From positions 30,007 to 94,006 of the forward strand of contig NZ_JAQMUB010000079.1 in the NCBI RefSeq assembly GCF_028330965.1: a stretch of 64,000 nucleotides of DNA, written 5' to 3'. The stretch comes from Oscillatoria sp. CS-180. Its GTDB lineage: Bacteria > Cyanobacteriota > Cyanobacteriia > Phormidesmidales > Phormidesmidaceae. Positions 55,536 to 64,000 of the stretch are shown here, one piece after another; positions within the stretch are counted from its first letter, which is position 1; each line of letters begins with the position of its first letter. The position numbers and the translations under genes are program-made. The notes beneath the pieces were generated by a model. The model saw only the letters and a program-made list of their open reading frames with translations, had not been told where the DNA came from and ran no database searches.

Positions 55536-56162
55536 TCAACGGGTTGCATCAGACAGTCCTAACGTTATGCCAAAGAGAATGGACAGCACTCGATCCACAT
55601 CATTGGGTATGGCGTAAGTATTGATGTCCTTCTGAACTTCCTTAGCATCGCGGCGAAAAAGCCCGAACTTCCAGGTATCCCCTGTTGTAACAGCACCATA
55701 CAAAACAGGCGTAACCGCCTTAGTCCACTGGTCAAGGGCAATCAGTTCGACGGCTAACTGAGTAAACCCTTTTGCTAGATCGGCATTTTTAGCTTCTATG
55801 ACAATTAAGTTTTGCGAGGTTGGGAGGAAATAGTCAAAGCTACCCCTGAGTTTTGAACTCACGCGAACTGGATACTCGATCTTCAAGGGTGCTTGAATGA
55901 ACTTACAGACAGTTCTGAGCACAGGAAAAATCAATGCTTCCCGACGGGCAATTTCTGACGATGGATCAACCAGTGTCAGATTGTCTTGTAATTCAACTTT
56001 CAATGGGTTGGGATCAATCGGAAGCTGCTGAGGTAACTCAAGCGCAGTGTTTTTCAACGAGACCCCAAACTCGGCCAGAATGTCTGCTGGATCAAAGGGC
56101 AATTCGGCATACTTGCTAAAGGTATAGTTCTCTTCTGGGTCCAGTAAGGGAGATCTTGCCAT
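55536..56162 (-). CDS. PD-(D/E)XK-like protein of unknown function
   Basis: This 208-residue protein has an arrangement reminiscent of restriction-endonuclease folds: RGSFDYFLPTSQNLIVIEAKNAD near residue 105, with Asp followed by Glu-Ala-Lys, and a helix KGFTQLAVELIALDQW. Such a motif would coordinate a metal for phosphodiester cleavage. Cyanobacteria carry many such uncharacterised proteins. The rest (FDPADILAEFGVSLKNTALELPQ) is unfamiliar to me. It converges with the Wzc-like gene. The nuclease function is inferred from three residues only. Confidence 0.7.
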   Translation of the reverse strand: MARSPLLDPEENYTFSKYAELPFDPADILAEFGVSLKNTALELPQQLPIDPNPLKVELQDNLTLVDPSSEIARREALIFPVLRTVCKFIQAPLKIEYPVRVSSKLRGSFDYFLPTSQNLIVIEAKNADLAKGFTQLAVELIALDQWTKAVTPVLYGAVTTGDTWKFGLFRRDAKEVQKDINTYAIPNDVDRVLSILFGITLGLSDATR

Positions 56163-56246
56163 GGCGATCGCTCTTTAGGAGGTGATTATCTCAATGTGGA
56201 GACTAGCAAACAGGTATGTGGTTTGAGCAGATTTATAAGGCAGATG

Positions 56247-56648
56247 TCAGGTTTGCGGTTGCTCAACCACTGCGCTGGCATGGGCTGCAATAATTTGCCA
56301 ATTGCCAGGAGAGGTTGCTTGCCAAACGCGAGTGAAGCGGAGGGTTTCGTCGAAGGTATCGTCAGCAAACTTGCCCACAATGTGAGCGGCAACGGTTACG
56401 ATCGCAACGTTTTCTAGCAGCTTAATCGTCTGATCTGAAAGATCAACCGTTTCAATGGCAATTTGACCAGAGCGGTGGGCGTCCAGGTCATCCTGTTTGG
56501 TCATCTGTTTCCCAAGGTGATTGGTGAATATTAGATCGGGTGCGATGATCCGATCCAGGACCTCGACGTCTGATGCCAACATGGCTTTTCTCAAGGTTTC
56601 TTCGGCTTCTTGAATGTCGACTTCAGGGTCTTTGCTCACTGTGTTCAA
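56247..56648 (-). CDS. NTF2/SnoaL-like (DUF4440-type) protein
   Basis: This 133-residue protein fits the NTF2-like fold. A helical start (VDIQEAEETLRKAMLASDVEVLDRIIAPDLIFTNHLG) is followed by alternating strands (VAIVTVAAHIVG, TLRFTRVWQATSPGNWQIIAAHAS), the standard DUF4440/SnoaL pattern ending in the WQIIAAHAS strand. Such proteins are small-ligand binders or enzymes of varied function, so none is assigned. It is 154 bp downstream of the cupin gene on the same strand and may share its transcript. Confidence 0.83.
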   Translation of the reverse strand: MNTVSKDPEVDIQEAEETLRKAMLASDVEVLDRIIAPDLIFTNHLGKQMTKQDDLDAHRSGQIAIETVDLSDQTIKLLENVAIVTVAAHIVGKFADDTFDETLRFTRVWQATSPGNWQIIAAHASAVVEQPQT

Positions 56649-56801
56649 GCCTCAATGGTATGGGATGATCGTATGCTGTAACGCTGCAAAGTTCACGTTT
56701 GCGGCCTACAAACCTAGCAAAAATCTGACAATGACGCAGCGGCCCGAAATACAGTCTTCCCACAATAGTAATGTCAGACAGTAACTCTCTTCTAAAGCAA
56801 T

Positions 56802-57281
56802 TTAAACTGTCCAAAAGTCAGTCAAAGCCTCCTCGTCTACGAGGTACGCCTGCTCGCCGTCTCGAATCAGTCGCTTGCCGTGGCGAGGAAACGTGCCAAT
56901 ATCGTTGTTCACCAATTCTCCTCCCACGAGATAAACCAAGTCGTCAGTGAAAGGATTTCGTAAATGATGGGGGGCTTGCGGTAGACCAAAACCTAAAAAA
57001 TCACCAGGACCTACTTCGTATTCTGTATCAGCGACTTCAGCAATTCCTCGACCAGACAGTATGTAAATCCATTCTTCTTCATTGCTATGAGTATGGTAGA
57101 TGAAGGACTCTTTACCCGCAGGAATACGCGCTAGAGAGACAGCGATGCGGCCAAGTTTGGCTATACGGCTGAGCGATCGCAGATGCACTTCCGAATTGGG
57201 ATTCAGCGGATGGTGAAATTCAAATGCCGGTTGAGCTGCAATTTCATCTGCCTTCAATAGTGTTGCTTTGGCTTCAGACAT
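56802..57281 (-). CDS. Cupin-domain protein
   Basis: This 159-residue protein has both cupin motifs. Motif 1 is in YHTHSNEEEWIYILSGRGIAEV near residue 63 (H-x-H-x4-E-x6-G). Motif 2 is in VGPGDFLGFGLPQAPHHLRNP near residue 91. It therefore binds a divalent metal. The role could be a dioxygenase, isomerase or sensor and cannot be chosen. The ATG at 57281 with GGAGAAAA in front is clearly the start; the frame upstream belongs to the SDR gene region. It lies 29 bp after the SDR gene stop and is co-transcribed with it. Confidence 0.9.
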   Translation of the reverse strand: MSEAKATLLKADEIAAQPAFEFHHPLNPNSEVHLRSLSRIAKLGRIAVSLARIPAGKESFIYHTHSNEEEWIYILSGRGIAEVADTEYEVGPGDFLGFGLPQAPHHLRNPFTDDLVYLVGGELVNNDIGTFPRHGKRLIRDGEQAYLVDEEALTDFWTV

Positions 57282-57310
57282 CACGTTTTCTCCGTTAGAG
57301 TCCTTTGTGT

Positions 57311-58075
57311 TCAAGTTAAATTGAGACCACCATCCGCCAGCACAATTTCTCCCGTGATGTAAGGATTGGCGATTAGCATTGCAGCAAGTTGGGCAATCTC
57401 TTCGGGTTCCGCTCCCCGCCCCATTGGTGCTCGCGTTGCCCACAGCTCTCGCGCAGTATCCCAATGCTCACTCATGGGGGTATGGACAAGTCCAGGTGCG
57501 ATCGCGTTGACCCGAATCTGAGGTGCCAAAGACAATGCCAACAGTTTGGTCATATGGCTTAGCGCTGCTTTGCTAGCAGAATAAGGAATTGATGCTCCTT
57601 TGGGACGACTCCCTGCGTGAGAACTGATATTCAGAATGCAGCTAGGACAGGCTTGGGTGGACGACTGTCGCAGTGCGTTTTCCGCTTCAGTAATCAGCGT
57701 CCAGGGAGCAATGACGTTGACTTCATATAGGTCGCGCCAAACCTCAGGAGTTGCTGCTTGCAAGTCGGTGTGGGAAATGGTAGCGCTAATGCCCGCATTG
57801 TTTACCAACACGTCTAATCGACCATGATGGCATAGGACCTCAGTGATCAACCGTCGGGTTTGACTCTGATCAAACAGATCTGCTTGCACATAGGAGGCCG
57901 TTGGATGAGCGGCTGCCAGCACCTTTCCTGCTTCCACAGAAGACCTGGAGTGAAAGGCCACGGTAAAACCATCTTGGGCAAGTCGCTGGGCGATCGCTTT
58001 GCCAATCCCCGAAGTGGATCCCGTGACGAGCGCAACTTTTGAGTTGTTGTTGGCAGCAAGCATGGCTGTTCTCAA
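57311..58075 (-). CDS. Short-chain dehydrogenase/reductase
   Basis: This 254-residue classical SDR has the cofactor motif TGSTSGIGKAIA near residue 19 (TGxxxGxG), NNAG near residue 91 and the catalytic Ser-Tyr-Lys set in ISSHAGSRPKGASIPYSASKAA near residues 150-165. The C terminus (GEIVLADGGLNLT) is FabG-like. It reduces a carbonyl with NAD(P)H; the substrate is unknown. It is the first gene of a minus-strand group with the cupin and NTF2-like genes. An ATG at 58063 is an alternative start. Confidence 0.93.
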   Translation of the reverse strand: MRTAMLAANNNSKVALVTGSTSGIGKAIAQRLAQDGFTVAFHSRSSVEAGKVLAAAHPTASYVQADLFDQSQTRRLITEVLCHHGRLDVLVNNAGISATISHTDLQAATPEVWRDLYEVNVIAPWTLITEAENALRQSSTQACPSCILNISSHAGSRPKGASIPYSASKAALSHMTKLLALSLAPQIRVNAIAPGLVHTPMSEHWDTARELWATRAPMGRGAEPEEIAQLAAMLIANPYITGEIVLADGGLNLT

Positions 58076-58171
58076 TTCGTTTCCCCAGGCAGATTTTTAC
58101 CCCCTTCCCCTCTTTAGATAACGTCAAAACTGGGAAGAAATAGAGAAGTTTTTCGATGCGTTATGCAATAT

Positions 58172-58310
58172 ATGGCTGTAGCCATCTAGGTTTGTGCATT
58201 CCCAATAGCATCCGGGTGCTTAGCATAGGCCAGATGGCTCGCCATCTGGCCTAGCGGAACTGGCGACGGCTATAGCTTGAGCCATCTTGTCCTAACGGAA
58301 CTGGCAACGA
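58172..58310. repeat. Dispersed palindromic repeat, copy C (with a second partial unit)
   Basis: The core is a perfect hairpin, TAGGCCAGATGGC and GCCATCTGGCCTA around TC (58226-58253). The segment to its left aligns with the reverse complement of copy A. Directly to the right is a second partial unit (TTGAGCCATCTTGTCCTAAC then GGAACTGGC). Copy B at 28231-28300 matches the core and right end. No ORF is inside. Confidence 0.82.
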
Positions 58311-58317
58311 ACATATC

Positions 58318-58352
58318 AAAAAAAGCGATCGTCCCCGAAATCAGGGGCGATC
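58318..58352 (-). terminator. Intrinsic terminator after the giant repeat protein gene
   Basis: On the minus strand, GATCGCCCCTG and CGGGGACGATCGC pair around ATTT-type loop bases with one mismatch, followed by TTTTTTTTGA. It lies 33 bp past the stop codon at 58385. Confidence 0.88.
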
Positions 58353-58384
58353 ACCTTTACCTTCAGATTATGCTTTCCCTGGTT

Positions 58385-59140
58385 CTAGAAAGTCCTACCT
58401 TCAAAGAAACCAAATTGAATGTAGTGCTGAGTCGCTGCCTCAGTATCGCTACCGAAGGCTGCTTGTAAGTCACTATAGGCATTGAGATAGGCTGTCTCGT
58501 TAAAGGCATCAGCGGCCCGTCCTTCACTAGCCCCCAGTGTGATGTAATGCTCTGTCGCCGCATCCAGGTTGTAGCCAAACGCTTGAATTAAGTCTGGATG
58601 AGACGCGATGTAATCATCTGCCTCGAAGGTGACCGTGCGGCCTTCTGCATAACCATGAGTGAGATAGTGCTGTCGTGCACCCTCTAGGTCATGGCCTAAG
58701 TGACCAATGAGGTCACTATGGGAGGCGATATAAGCCGCAGCATCAAAGCCCAGCAGATAGTCGCGTCCCTCGGCGTAGCCAGACTCAATATAGTGTCGAG
58801 TCGCCGCTGCTAGATCGTTACCAAAAGCAGCTTTCAAATCGGGATAGGCTTCCAGATACAGCTCTGGCTTAAATCCGTTAGCCGTACGGCCTTCCCCATG
58901 CCCCTGTTCGATATAGTGCTGAGTCGCCGCTGCCAAGTTATAGCCAAATGCCGCAATCAAATCACCGTGAGAAGCTAGATAGATATCTTCTGCGAAGGTG
59001 TCTACAAATCGCCCCTCTTGTTGACCTGCTTGCGAATAGTGAGCTTGAGCCGCTTCTAGGTTGTAGCCAAAGGCTTGCATGAGGTCGACGTTGGATGCCA
59101 GATAATCATCGGCCTGATCCAGAGCTAACCCTGAAGCGGT
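58385..59140 (-). repeat. Six C-terminal protein repeats of about 41 residues
   Basis: The six units share Y-L/I-x4-DL-x2-AFG-x4-AA-x2-HY-x3-G-x2-EGR-x4-F. For example, one reads YIASHPDLIQAFGYNLDAAT and another YLEAYPDLKAAFGNDLAAAT. They follow the RTX block and reach the stop codon. Confidence 0.9.
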
Positions 59141-62100
59141 TGGTTGACCGCCTGGTGTCCCTCCCGTGACACTGCCATCCCAGATAAAGTGGGCATCGTC
59201 GATGGTAAAGGCATTGACATTTTGCAGGGTGGCAATGGTCTGCAATGCGCCGTTGACATTGGCGTTGATCACAGTGTTCCTGCCAACTTGGTCTATTTGG
59301 AGAGCGTTGGGAGACAGACCGGCAACCTGGCTGAGGTCAATGCGATCGCTCACAATCTCAAAGTCAGTAATCAGGTCGCCGAACTCACTAAGGACTGTGT
59401 ACTTGAAGATGTCCTCTCCTTGTCCACCCACCATCACATCAGCACCGTCTCCGCCCACTAAGACGTCGTTGTCGTGACCACCATCAAGAAAGTCATTCTC
59501 TACACCACCGTCCAGATAGTCGAAGCCGTCACTACCCTGCAAGCGATCCTGCCCGCCTTCGCCATATAGCGTGTCGTTACCGTTACCACCGCTGATCAAA
59601 TCATTACCAGGACCGCCAACAGCATGGTCATGACCACTGCCACTGTTGACGATGTCATGGCCTTCGCCCGCATTGATGTCGTCGTCGCCGCTGCCGCCAT
59701 TAAGGATGTCATCCCCGGTCCCGCCGATGACGGTATCCCCCTCGCTACCGCCGTTGATGATGTCATTCCCGCCGCCACCGTCAAGAATATCCGTGTCACT
59801 CAATCCATTGATGATGTCATTCCCATCACCACCAGTGATGATGTCGGCACCTGCACTACCTTGGTTGGGATTAGTGCTGCTCACTCCGTTAATCGTCAGC
59901 GTGACCGTCGCTGTATCTGTACCCCCTTGTCCATCAGAAATGGTGTAAGTAAAGCTGTCTGTTCCCGTTTCGCCATTATTCAGATTGGCAAATTGTCCAT
60001 TTTGGTCATAGCTAAAGGTGCCATCTGAATTCAGTGTCAGCAGTGCTCCGGATGCGAGCGTAATCTGGTTGCCAACATCAGCAGCTTGCCCATTGACCAG
60101 TAGAACAGATAGAGGATCACCATCGGGATCACTGTCACTAACAGACGGATTAGTGCCGATGACGTTACCTATAAGAACCGTGTTCTCATCAATGCTGAGA
60201 ACATCGTCAACGGCAATTGGGCTAGGGTTAGTAACGGACCAGAGAAACGTCCCTGTCGTTGGTGTTTTGCCATCTGTTGCGGTGATTTTGACGGTGTACG
60301 GTCCAGTTTGAGAGGCATTCCCAATGACAACACCGCTGATCACACCCGTAGTCGGATCAATCGATAACCCAGGCGGTAATCCCTCAGCGCTGAAGGTCAG
60401 GGTATCATTCGCGTCTGGATCGCTGAAGTGGTGAGCCACATTCAGGTTGACGGGAGCATTATCCTGGCCGCTTTGTTCTCCGATGGGCGTGATGATTTCA
60501 GGTGCGTCATTTTCGCCCAAAATGGTGACAACTAAATTAGCGCTACCCTCGCTGCCATCCCCATCTGTAACCCTGTAGACAAATACATCCGTTAAGGTTT
60601 CTCCTGCACCCAGAGCCTGCACTTCAGGATGGTTGCTATTCACGATGTAGCTGTAGGTTCCGTCAGTCTCCCAGTCCAGTGTGCCGTACGCACCGATGCT
60701 GTCTGTCGTTGGATCGGCTACCGTCGCTGAATCATGGGTAATGCTGGTCACGACTAGCGGATCACCATCGATATCAGTATCGACGCCGCTGCCGTCATCA
60801 TCCGTGAGCAGATTACCGCTGTCACTCCCAGGAACTGTTTCACCGACAGTTGCCGTATTGTCAGTTGCTGTCAAACCAGGATTAGTGACCGTCCAGTTGA
60901 ATATCTGCTCAAACGACTCTCCGTCATTATCAGTTGCAGTAATGGTGACTGGGTAGATGCCGTCACTGCCGGGACCGCCTTGGGATGCGCTTGAGTCCAG
61001 CGTGCCGCTAATGATGCCCGTATTAGGATCAAGACTCAGGCCAGGAGGTAGACCGACTGCGGTGTAGATCAAGACATCTGTAGTATCTGGGTCGCTAAAG
61101 TGATCGGAGATATCCAACGGTGAGATATTGACGTTGTCCGAACTATCTTGGTCTGTGATGGGGGTTGTGGCGATCGGGGCATCGTTCTCACCCGTGATGG
61201 TCACCGTCAGCGTTGCGGTATCTGTGCCACCTTCACCGTCGTCCAGCGTATAGGTGAAGGTCTCAGTCAGCGTTTCCCCGTCGTCTAGAGCCTGAACGGC
61301 TGTGTTCTTGCCATCCACCGTATAGGTGTAGGTGCCATCGGCGTTCCAGTCCAGAGTGCCATAGTCGCCCGTCACGTCTTGTGTGGGGTCGGTCTCAGTG
61401 GTTGAACCATGCTGAACTTGAGCAACCGTTAGGGTATCGCCATCGGGGTCACTGTCAACGCCGGTACCATCGTCATCGCTGATGAGGTCGCCGCTATCGC
61501 TGGGGGTCGTGTCTTCGATGACAGCAGCAACGTTATCAGTCGCAGTAGGAACAGGGTTGGTGACGGACCAGGTGAAGACCTGAGCAACGGTTTCATCACT
61601 GTCGTCCTTGGCGGTGACAGTGATGGAGTAGACGCCATCGCTGCCAGGACCACCCTGGGATGCGCTGGGGTCAATCGTCCCGCTGATAATGCCTGTCGCT
61701 GGATCAAGCATGAGGCCAGGGGGTAAGCCTACGGCGCTGTAGGTCAACGTATCAGTGGCATCGGGATCACTGAAGTTCCCAGAGATATCCAGTGGTGGGA
61801 TAATAGTGTTGTCAGGTGTATCCTGAGCTGCAATTGGCGTTCCAGTAACTGGAGCATCATTGGTTCCGTTGATGGTTACCGTCAACGTTGCGGTATCCGT
61901 ACCGCCATCGCCATCATCCACTGTGTAGGTAAAGGTCTCAGTCAGCGTTTCACCTTCATCCAGCGATTGAACATTGGGATTTGTCCCATCGACTGTGTAG
62001 GTATAAGTGCCATCAGCATTCCAATCCAACGAGCCGTACTTGCCAGCGATGTCCACTGCAGGATTCGTTTCAATTGTGGTTTCATGCTGAATCTGGGCAA

Positions 62101-64000
62101 CTGTCAGCAGATCGCCATCAGGGTCACTGTCAACGCCGTTACCGTCATCGTCAGCGATCAAGTTACTGCTATCGCTAGGTGCAATATCTTCAGTCACCTC
62201 AGCACTGTTATCAGTGGCAGTGGGAACTGGATTAGTGACCACCCAGGTGAAGACTTGGTCAACGGGTGCACCGCTGTCGTCGGTAGCCGTGATGGTGATT
62301 GAATAAACGCCATCGTTATTGGGTCCACCTTGAGAGGCACTGTTGTCAATCGTCCCGCTGATGATGCCTGTCGTTGGATCAAGAATGAGACCGGGCGGTA
62401 GACCTGTTGATGTATAGGTTAGAACGTCTGTAGTGTCTGGGTCACTGAAGTTGCCCGAGACATCAAGTGGCGTGATGGTGGTGCTGTCGGGATTATTTTG
62501 GTTGGCGATCGCCGTCCCCGCCACAGGCGCATCGTTAGTGCCATTGATCGTGACAGTTAGCGTTGCCGTATCTACACCGCCTTCCCCATCCTCCACTGTG
62601 TAGGTGAAGACTTCGGTGAGGGTTTCTCCATCGTCTAGGGCTTGGACGGTGGGATCGCTATTCTTCAGGACATAGGTGTAAGACCCATCCGCGTTCCAGT
62701 CGAGGGTGCCATAGTCACCAGCAACATCGACTGTCGGATTGGTCTCAATCGTGGTGCCATGCTGGAGCTGTGTGATGGTGAGGAGGTCACCATCAGGATC
62801 GTTGTCTGCGCCGGTACCATCATTGTCGGTAATCAGGTTGCCATCGTCGGTGAGTGCGATATCTTCGGTGACACCAGCTGTGTTGTTCGTGGCATCGGGT
62901 GCTGGGTTAGTGACCGTCCAAGTGAAGACCTGGTCAACGGTTTCACCACTGTCGTCCTTGGCCGTGACGGTGATGGAGTAGATGCCATTGTTCCCAGGCC
63001 CCCCCTGAGAGGCACTGTTATCGATGGTGCCTGTGATGATACCCGTGTTGGGGTCGAGGGTCAGCCCTGGCGGTAGACCAACTGCGGTGTAGGTCAGGAT
63101 ATCGGTGGTGTCAGGGTCGCTGAAGTTGCCCGAAATATCCAGTGGTGTGATGTCGGTGTCATCAGGCGTGTTTTGGTTGGTGATCGCGGTTCCAGCAACC
63201 GGGGCGTCGTTCTCACCGGTGATGGTTACCGTCAGCGTTGCCGTATCTGTTCCGCCTTCACTGTCATCTACCGTGTAGGTAAAGGTCTCAGTCAGCGTTT
63301 CCCCTTCATCTAGAGCTTGAACGGCTGTGTTCTTACCATCCACCGTATAGGTGTAGGTGCCATCGGCGTTCCAGTCCAGGGTGCCGTAGTCGCCCGTCAC
63401 GTCTTGTGTGGGATCGGTTTCGGTAGTTGAGCCATGCTGAACTTGGGCAATCGTTAGGGTATCGCCATCGGGGTCACTGTCAACGCCGTTACCATCATCA
63501 TCGGTGATAAGGTCGCCGGTATCGCTGAGTGTCGTGTCTTCGATGACATCAGCTGTGTTGTCAGTCGCAGTGGGTGCCGGGTTGATGACGGTCCACGTGA
63601 AGACCTGATCAACGGTTTCGCCGTTGTCGTCCTTGGCGGTGACGGTGATGGAGTAGATGCCATCGTTCCCAGAGCCCCCCTGAGAGGCACTGTTGTCAAT
63701 CGTGCCGGTGATGATGCCCGTGTTGGGGTCGAGGGTTAGTCCTGGCGGAAGTCCGACTGCGGTGTAAGTCAGGATGTCACTCGTGTCAGGATCGCTGAAG
63801 TTGCCCGAGATATCGACGGGGGCAATGGTGGTGTCATCGGGTGTGTTTTGGTTGGTGATCGCGGTTCCAGCAACCGGGGCATCGTTCTCACCGGTGATGG
63901 TCACCGTCAGCGTTGCCGTATCCGTCCCGCCTTCACTGTCGTCCAGCGTATAGGTGAAGGTCTCAGTTAGCGTCTCTCCTTCATCTAGAGCTTGAACGGC
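58385..64000 (-). CDS. Giant secreted multidomain RTX protein (C-terminal part, runs off the window)
   Basis: The minus-strand frame is open from the right edge (position 64000 is a codon start) to the stop at 58385, giving 1871 residues; the start lies outside. From N to C it has at least five modules of 225 residues. Each contains a putative Ig domain (GLPPGLTLDPNTGIITGT) and a VCBS/cadherin-like domain (DSDPDGDTLTIAQVQHG, then DWNADGTYTYTV and TVTITGENDAP). A diverged module and a cadherin-like domain (VSDSDPDGDPLSV) follow. Next is an RTX block of about 12 GGxGxD-type repeats (about 59395-59860) with a serralysin-like DLITDFEIVSDRIDLS segment. Last come six repeats of about 41 residues. 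The composition is acidic and Cys-poor. It is probably exported by a type I system as an adhesin or surface-layer/matrix protein; no transporter is nearby. Confidence 0.92.
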   Translation of the reverse strand, partial: AVQALDEGETLTETFTYTLDDSEGGTDTATLTVTITGENDAPVAGTAITNQNTPDDTTIAPVDISGNFSDPDTSDILTYTAVGLPPGLTLDPNTGIITGTIDNSASQGGSGNDGIYSITVTAKDDNGETVDQVFTWTVINPAPTATDNTADVIEDTTLSDTGDLITDDDGNGVDSDPDGDTLTIAQVQHGSTTETDPTQDVTGDYGTLDWNADGTYTYTVDGKNTAVQALDEGETLTETFTYTVDDSEGGTDTATLTVTITGENDAPVAGTAITNQNTPDDTDITPLDISGNFSDPDTTDILTYTAVGLPPGLTLDPNTGIITGTIDNSASQGGPGNNGIYSITVTAKDDSGETVDQVFTWTVTNPAPDATNNTAGVTEDIALTDDGNLITDNDGTGADNDPDGDLLTITQLQHGTTIETNPTVDVAGDYGTLDWNADGSYTYVLKNSDPTVQALDDGETLTEVFTYTVEDGEGGVDTATLTVTINGTNDAPVAGTAIANQNNPDSTTITPLDVSGNFSDPDTTDVLTYTSTGLPPGLILDPTTGIISGTIDNSASQGGPNNDGVYSITITATDDSGAPVDQVFTWVVTNPVPTATDNSAEVTEDIAPSDSSNLIADDDGNGVDSDPDGDLLTVAQIQHETTIETNPAVDIAGKYGSLDWNADGTYTYTVDGTNPNVQSLDEGETLTETFTYTVDDGDGGTDTATLTVTINGTNDAPVTGTPIAAQDTPDNTIIPPLDISGNFSDPDATDTLTYSAVGLPPGLMLDPATGIISGTIDPSASQGGPGSDGVYSITVTAKDDSDETVAQVFTWSVTNPVPTATDNVAAVIEDTTPSDSGDLISDDDGTGVDSDPDGDTLTVAQVQHGSTTETDPTQDVTGDYGTLDWNADGTYTYTVDGKNTAVQALDDGETLTETFTYTLDDGEGGTDTATLTVTITGENDAPIATTPITDQDSSDNVNISPLDISDHFSDPDTTDVLIYTAVGLPPGLSLDPNTGIISGTLDSSASQGGPGSDGIYPVTITATDNDGESFEQIFNWTVTNPGLTATDNTATVGETVPGSDSGNLLTDDDGSGVDTDIDGDPLVVTSITHDSATVADPTTDSIGAYGTLDWETDGTYSYIVNSNHPEVQALGAGETLTDVFVYRVTDGDGSEGSANLVVTILGENDAPEIITPIGEQSGQDNAPVNLNVAHHFSDPDANDTLTFSAEGLPPGLSIDPTTGVISGVVIGNASQTGPYTVKITATDGKTPTTGTFLWSVTNPSPIAVDDVLSIDENTVLIGNVIGTNPSVSDSDPDGDPLSVLLVNGQAADVGNQITLASGALLTLNSDGTFSYDQNGQFANLNNGETGTDSFTYTISDGQGGTDTATVTLTINGVSSTNPNQGSAGADIITGGDGNDIINGLSDTDILDGGGGNDIINGGSEGDTVIGGTGDDILNGGSGDDDINAGEGHDIVNSGSGHDHAVGGPGNDLISGGNGNDTLYGEGGQDRLQGSDGFDYLDGGVENDFLDGGHDNDVLVGGDGADVMVGGQGEDIFKYTVLSEFGDLITDFEIVSDRIDLSQVAGLSPNALQIDQVGRNTVINANVNGALQTIATLQNVNAFTIDDAHFIWDGSVTGGTPGGQPTASGLALDQADDYLASNVDLMQAFGYNLEAAQAHYSQAGQQEGRFVDTFAEDIYLASHGDLIAAFGYNLAAATQHYIEQGHGEGRTANGFKPELYLEAYPDLKAAFGNDLAAATRHYIESGYAEGRDYLLGFDAAAYIASHSDLIGHLGHDLEGARQHYLTHGYAEGRTVTFEADDYIASHPDLIQAFGYNLDAATEHYITLGASEGRAADAFNETAYLNAYSDLQAAFGSDTEAATQHYIQFGFFEGRTF
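60504..64000 (-). repeat. Tandem 675-bp (225-residue) coding repeats
   Basis: Homologous boundary points fall at 60504, 61179, 61854, 62529, 63204 and 63879, each exactly 675 bp apart, so there are five complete units and the start of a sixth. Adjacent units near the right edge are very similar at the DNA level, while those toward the C terminus are more diverged. The repeat continues past the window. Confidence 0.95.

Noticed and set aside
59144..63076. Several plus-strand frames of 80-144 codons
   Set aside because: They recur with the 675-bp or RTX repeat period and are antisense shadows of the giant protein gene.
60504..64000. Regular repeats considered as a CRISPR array
   Set aside because: The units are long coding modules without unique spacers; no cas genes are nearby.
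1..64000. tRNA, rRNA, transposase and integrase genes
   Set aside because: I looked for the usual tRNA T-loop signature, rRNA blocks and recombinase motifs and saw none; a covariance search could still find a tRNA I missed.

Overview
This is chromosomal DNA of a cyanobacterium. The direct evidence is a set of oxygenic-photosynthesis genes (psbB, psbT, psbM, petC, petA, a high-light-inducible protein), cyanobacteria/plastid-specific conserved genes (ycf23/DUF561, DUF3531, DUF3067), and the octamer GCGATCGC (HIP1), which recurs throughout genes on both strands. I cannot name the genus; a filamentous or Leptolyngbya-like lineage would fit but is a guess. I see no rRNA, tRNA, transposase, integrase or CRISPR array.

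Layout. 1-9.5 kb: the start of a lipoprotein gene running off the left edge, an MDR oxidoreductase, then an arsenic-resistance locus (arsR, acr3, arsC, arsH and an appended tyrosine-phosphatase-like gene), a LysR regulator with a clear palindromic box facing a divergent small gene, and an alpha/beta hydrolase, Nudix and PrxQ group. 10-18 kb: M3 oligopeptidase, ycf23, hli, a His-rich COG0523 GTPase, HIT protein, dtd, a HAD hydrolase and nrdR. 18-21 kb: psbT and psbB on the minus strand, facing a 2Fe-2S ferredoxin and psbM on the plus strand. 21-30 kb: housekeeping genes (HAD phosphatase, an AddB/UvrD-like P-loop protein, a coiled-coil protein, rsmA, ispE, DUF3531, prs, DUF3067). 30-40 kb: petC-petA, a DUF4058 protein, mug-sbcC, a NanE-like epimerase, a glycosyltransferase, pgl and a 1-Cys peroxiredoxin.

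40.7-47.9 kb is a complete six-gene ebo cluster (eboA-F), all on the plus strand. It is a membrane-associated metabolite-processing and traffic system known mainly from scytonemin producers; no scytonemin biosynthesis genes are next to it here. 48.7-55.5 kb is an exopolysaccharide/exosortase locus: DegT-type aminotransferase, cyanoexosortase A, its partner protein, a Wza-like export protein and a Wzc-like co-polymerase with a degenerate kinase domain. 55.5-58.1 kb carries four minus-strand accessory genes (PD-(D/E)XK-like, NTF2-like, cupin, SDR). From 58.4 kb to the right edge runs the C-terminal part of a giant secreted protein on the minus strand: at least five 225-residue modules repeated at exactly 675 bp, then an RTX calcium-binding block, then six roughly 41-residue repeats.

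Non-coding signals include several intrinsic terminators, one of which has no gene of its own (12.56 kb); a palindrome matching the ArsR operator pattern before acr3; a LysR T-N11-A box; a 53-bp tandem duplication spanning the arsC stop codon; and a dispersed palindromic repeat family with copies near 12.2, 28.3, 29.6 and 58.2 kb.
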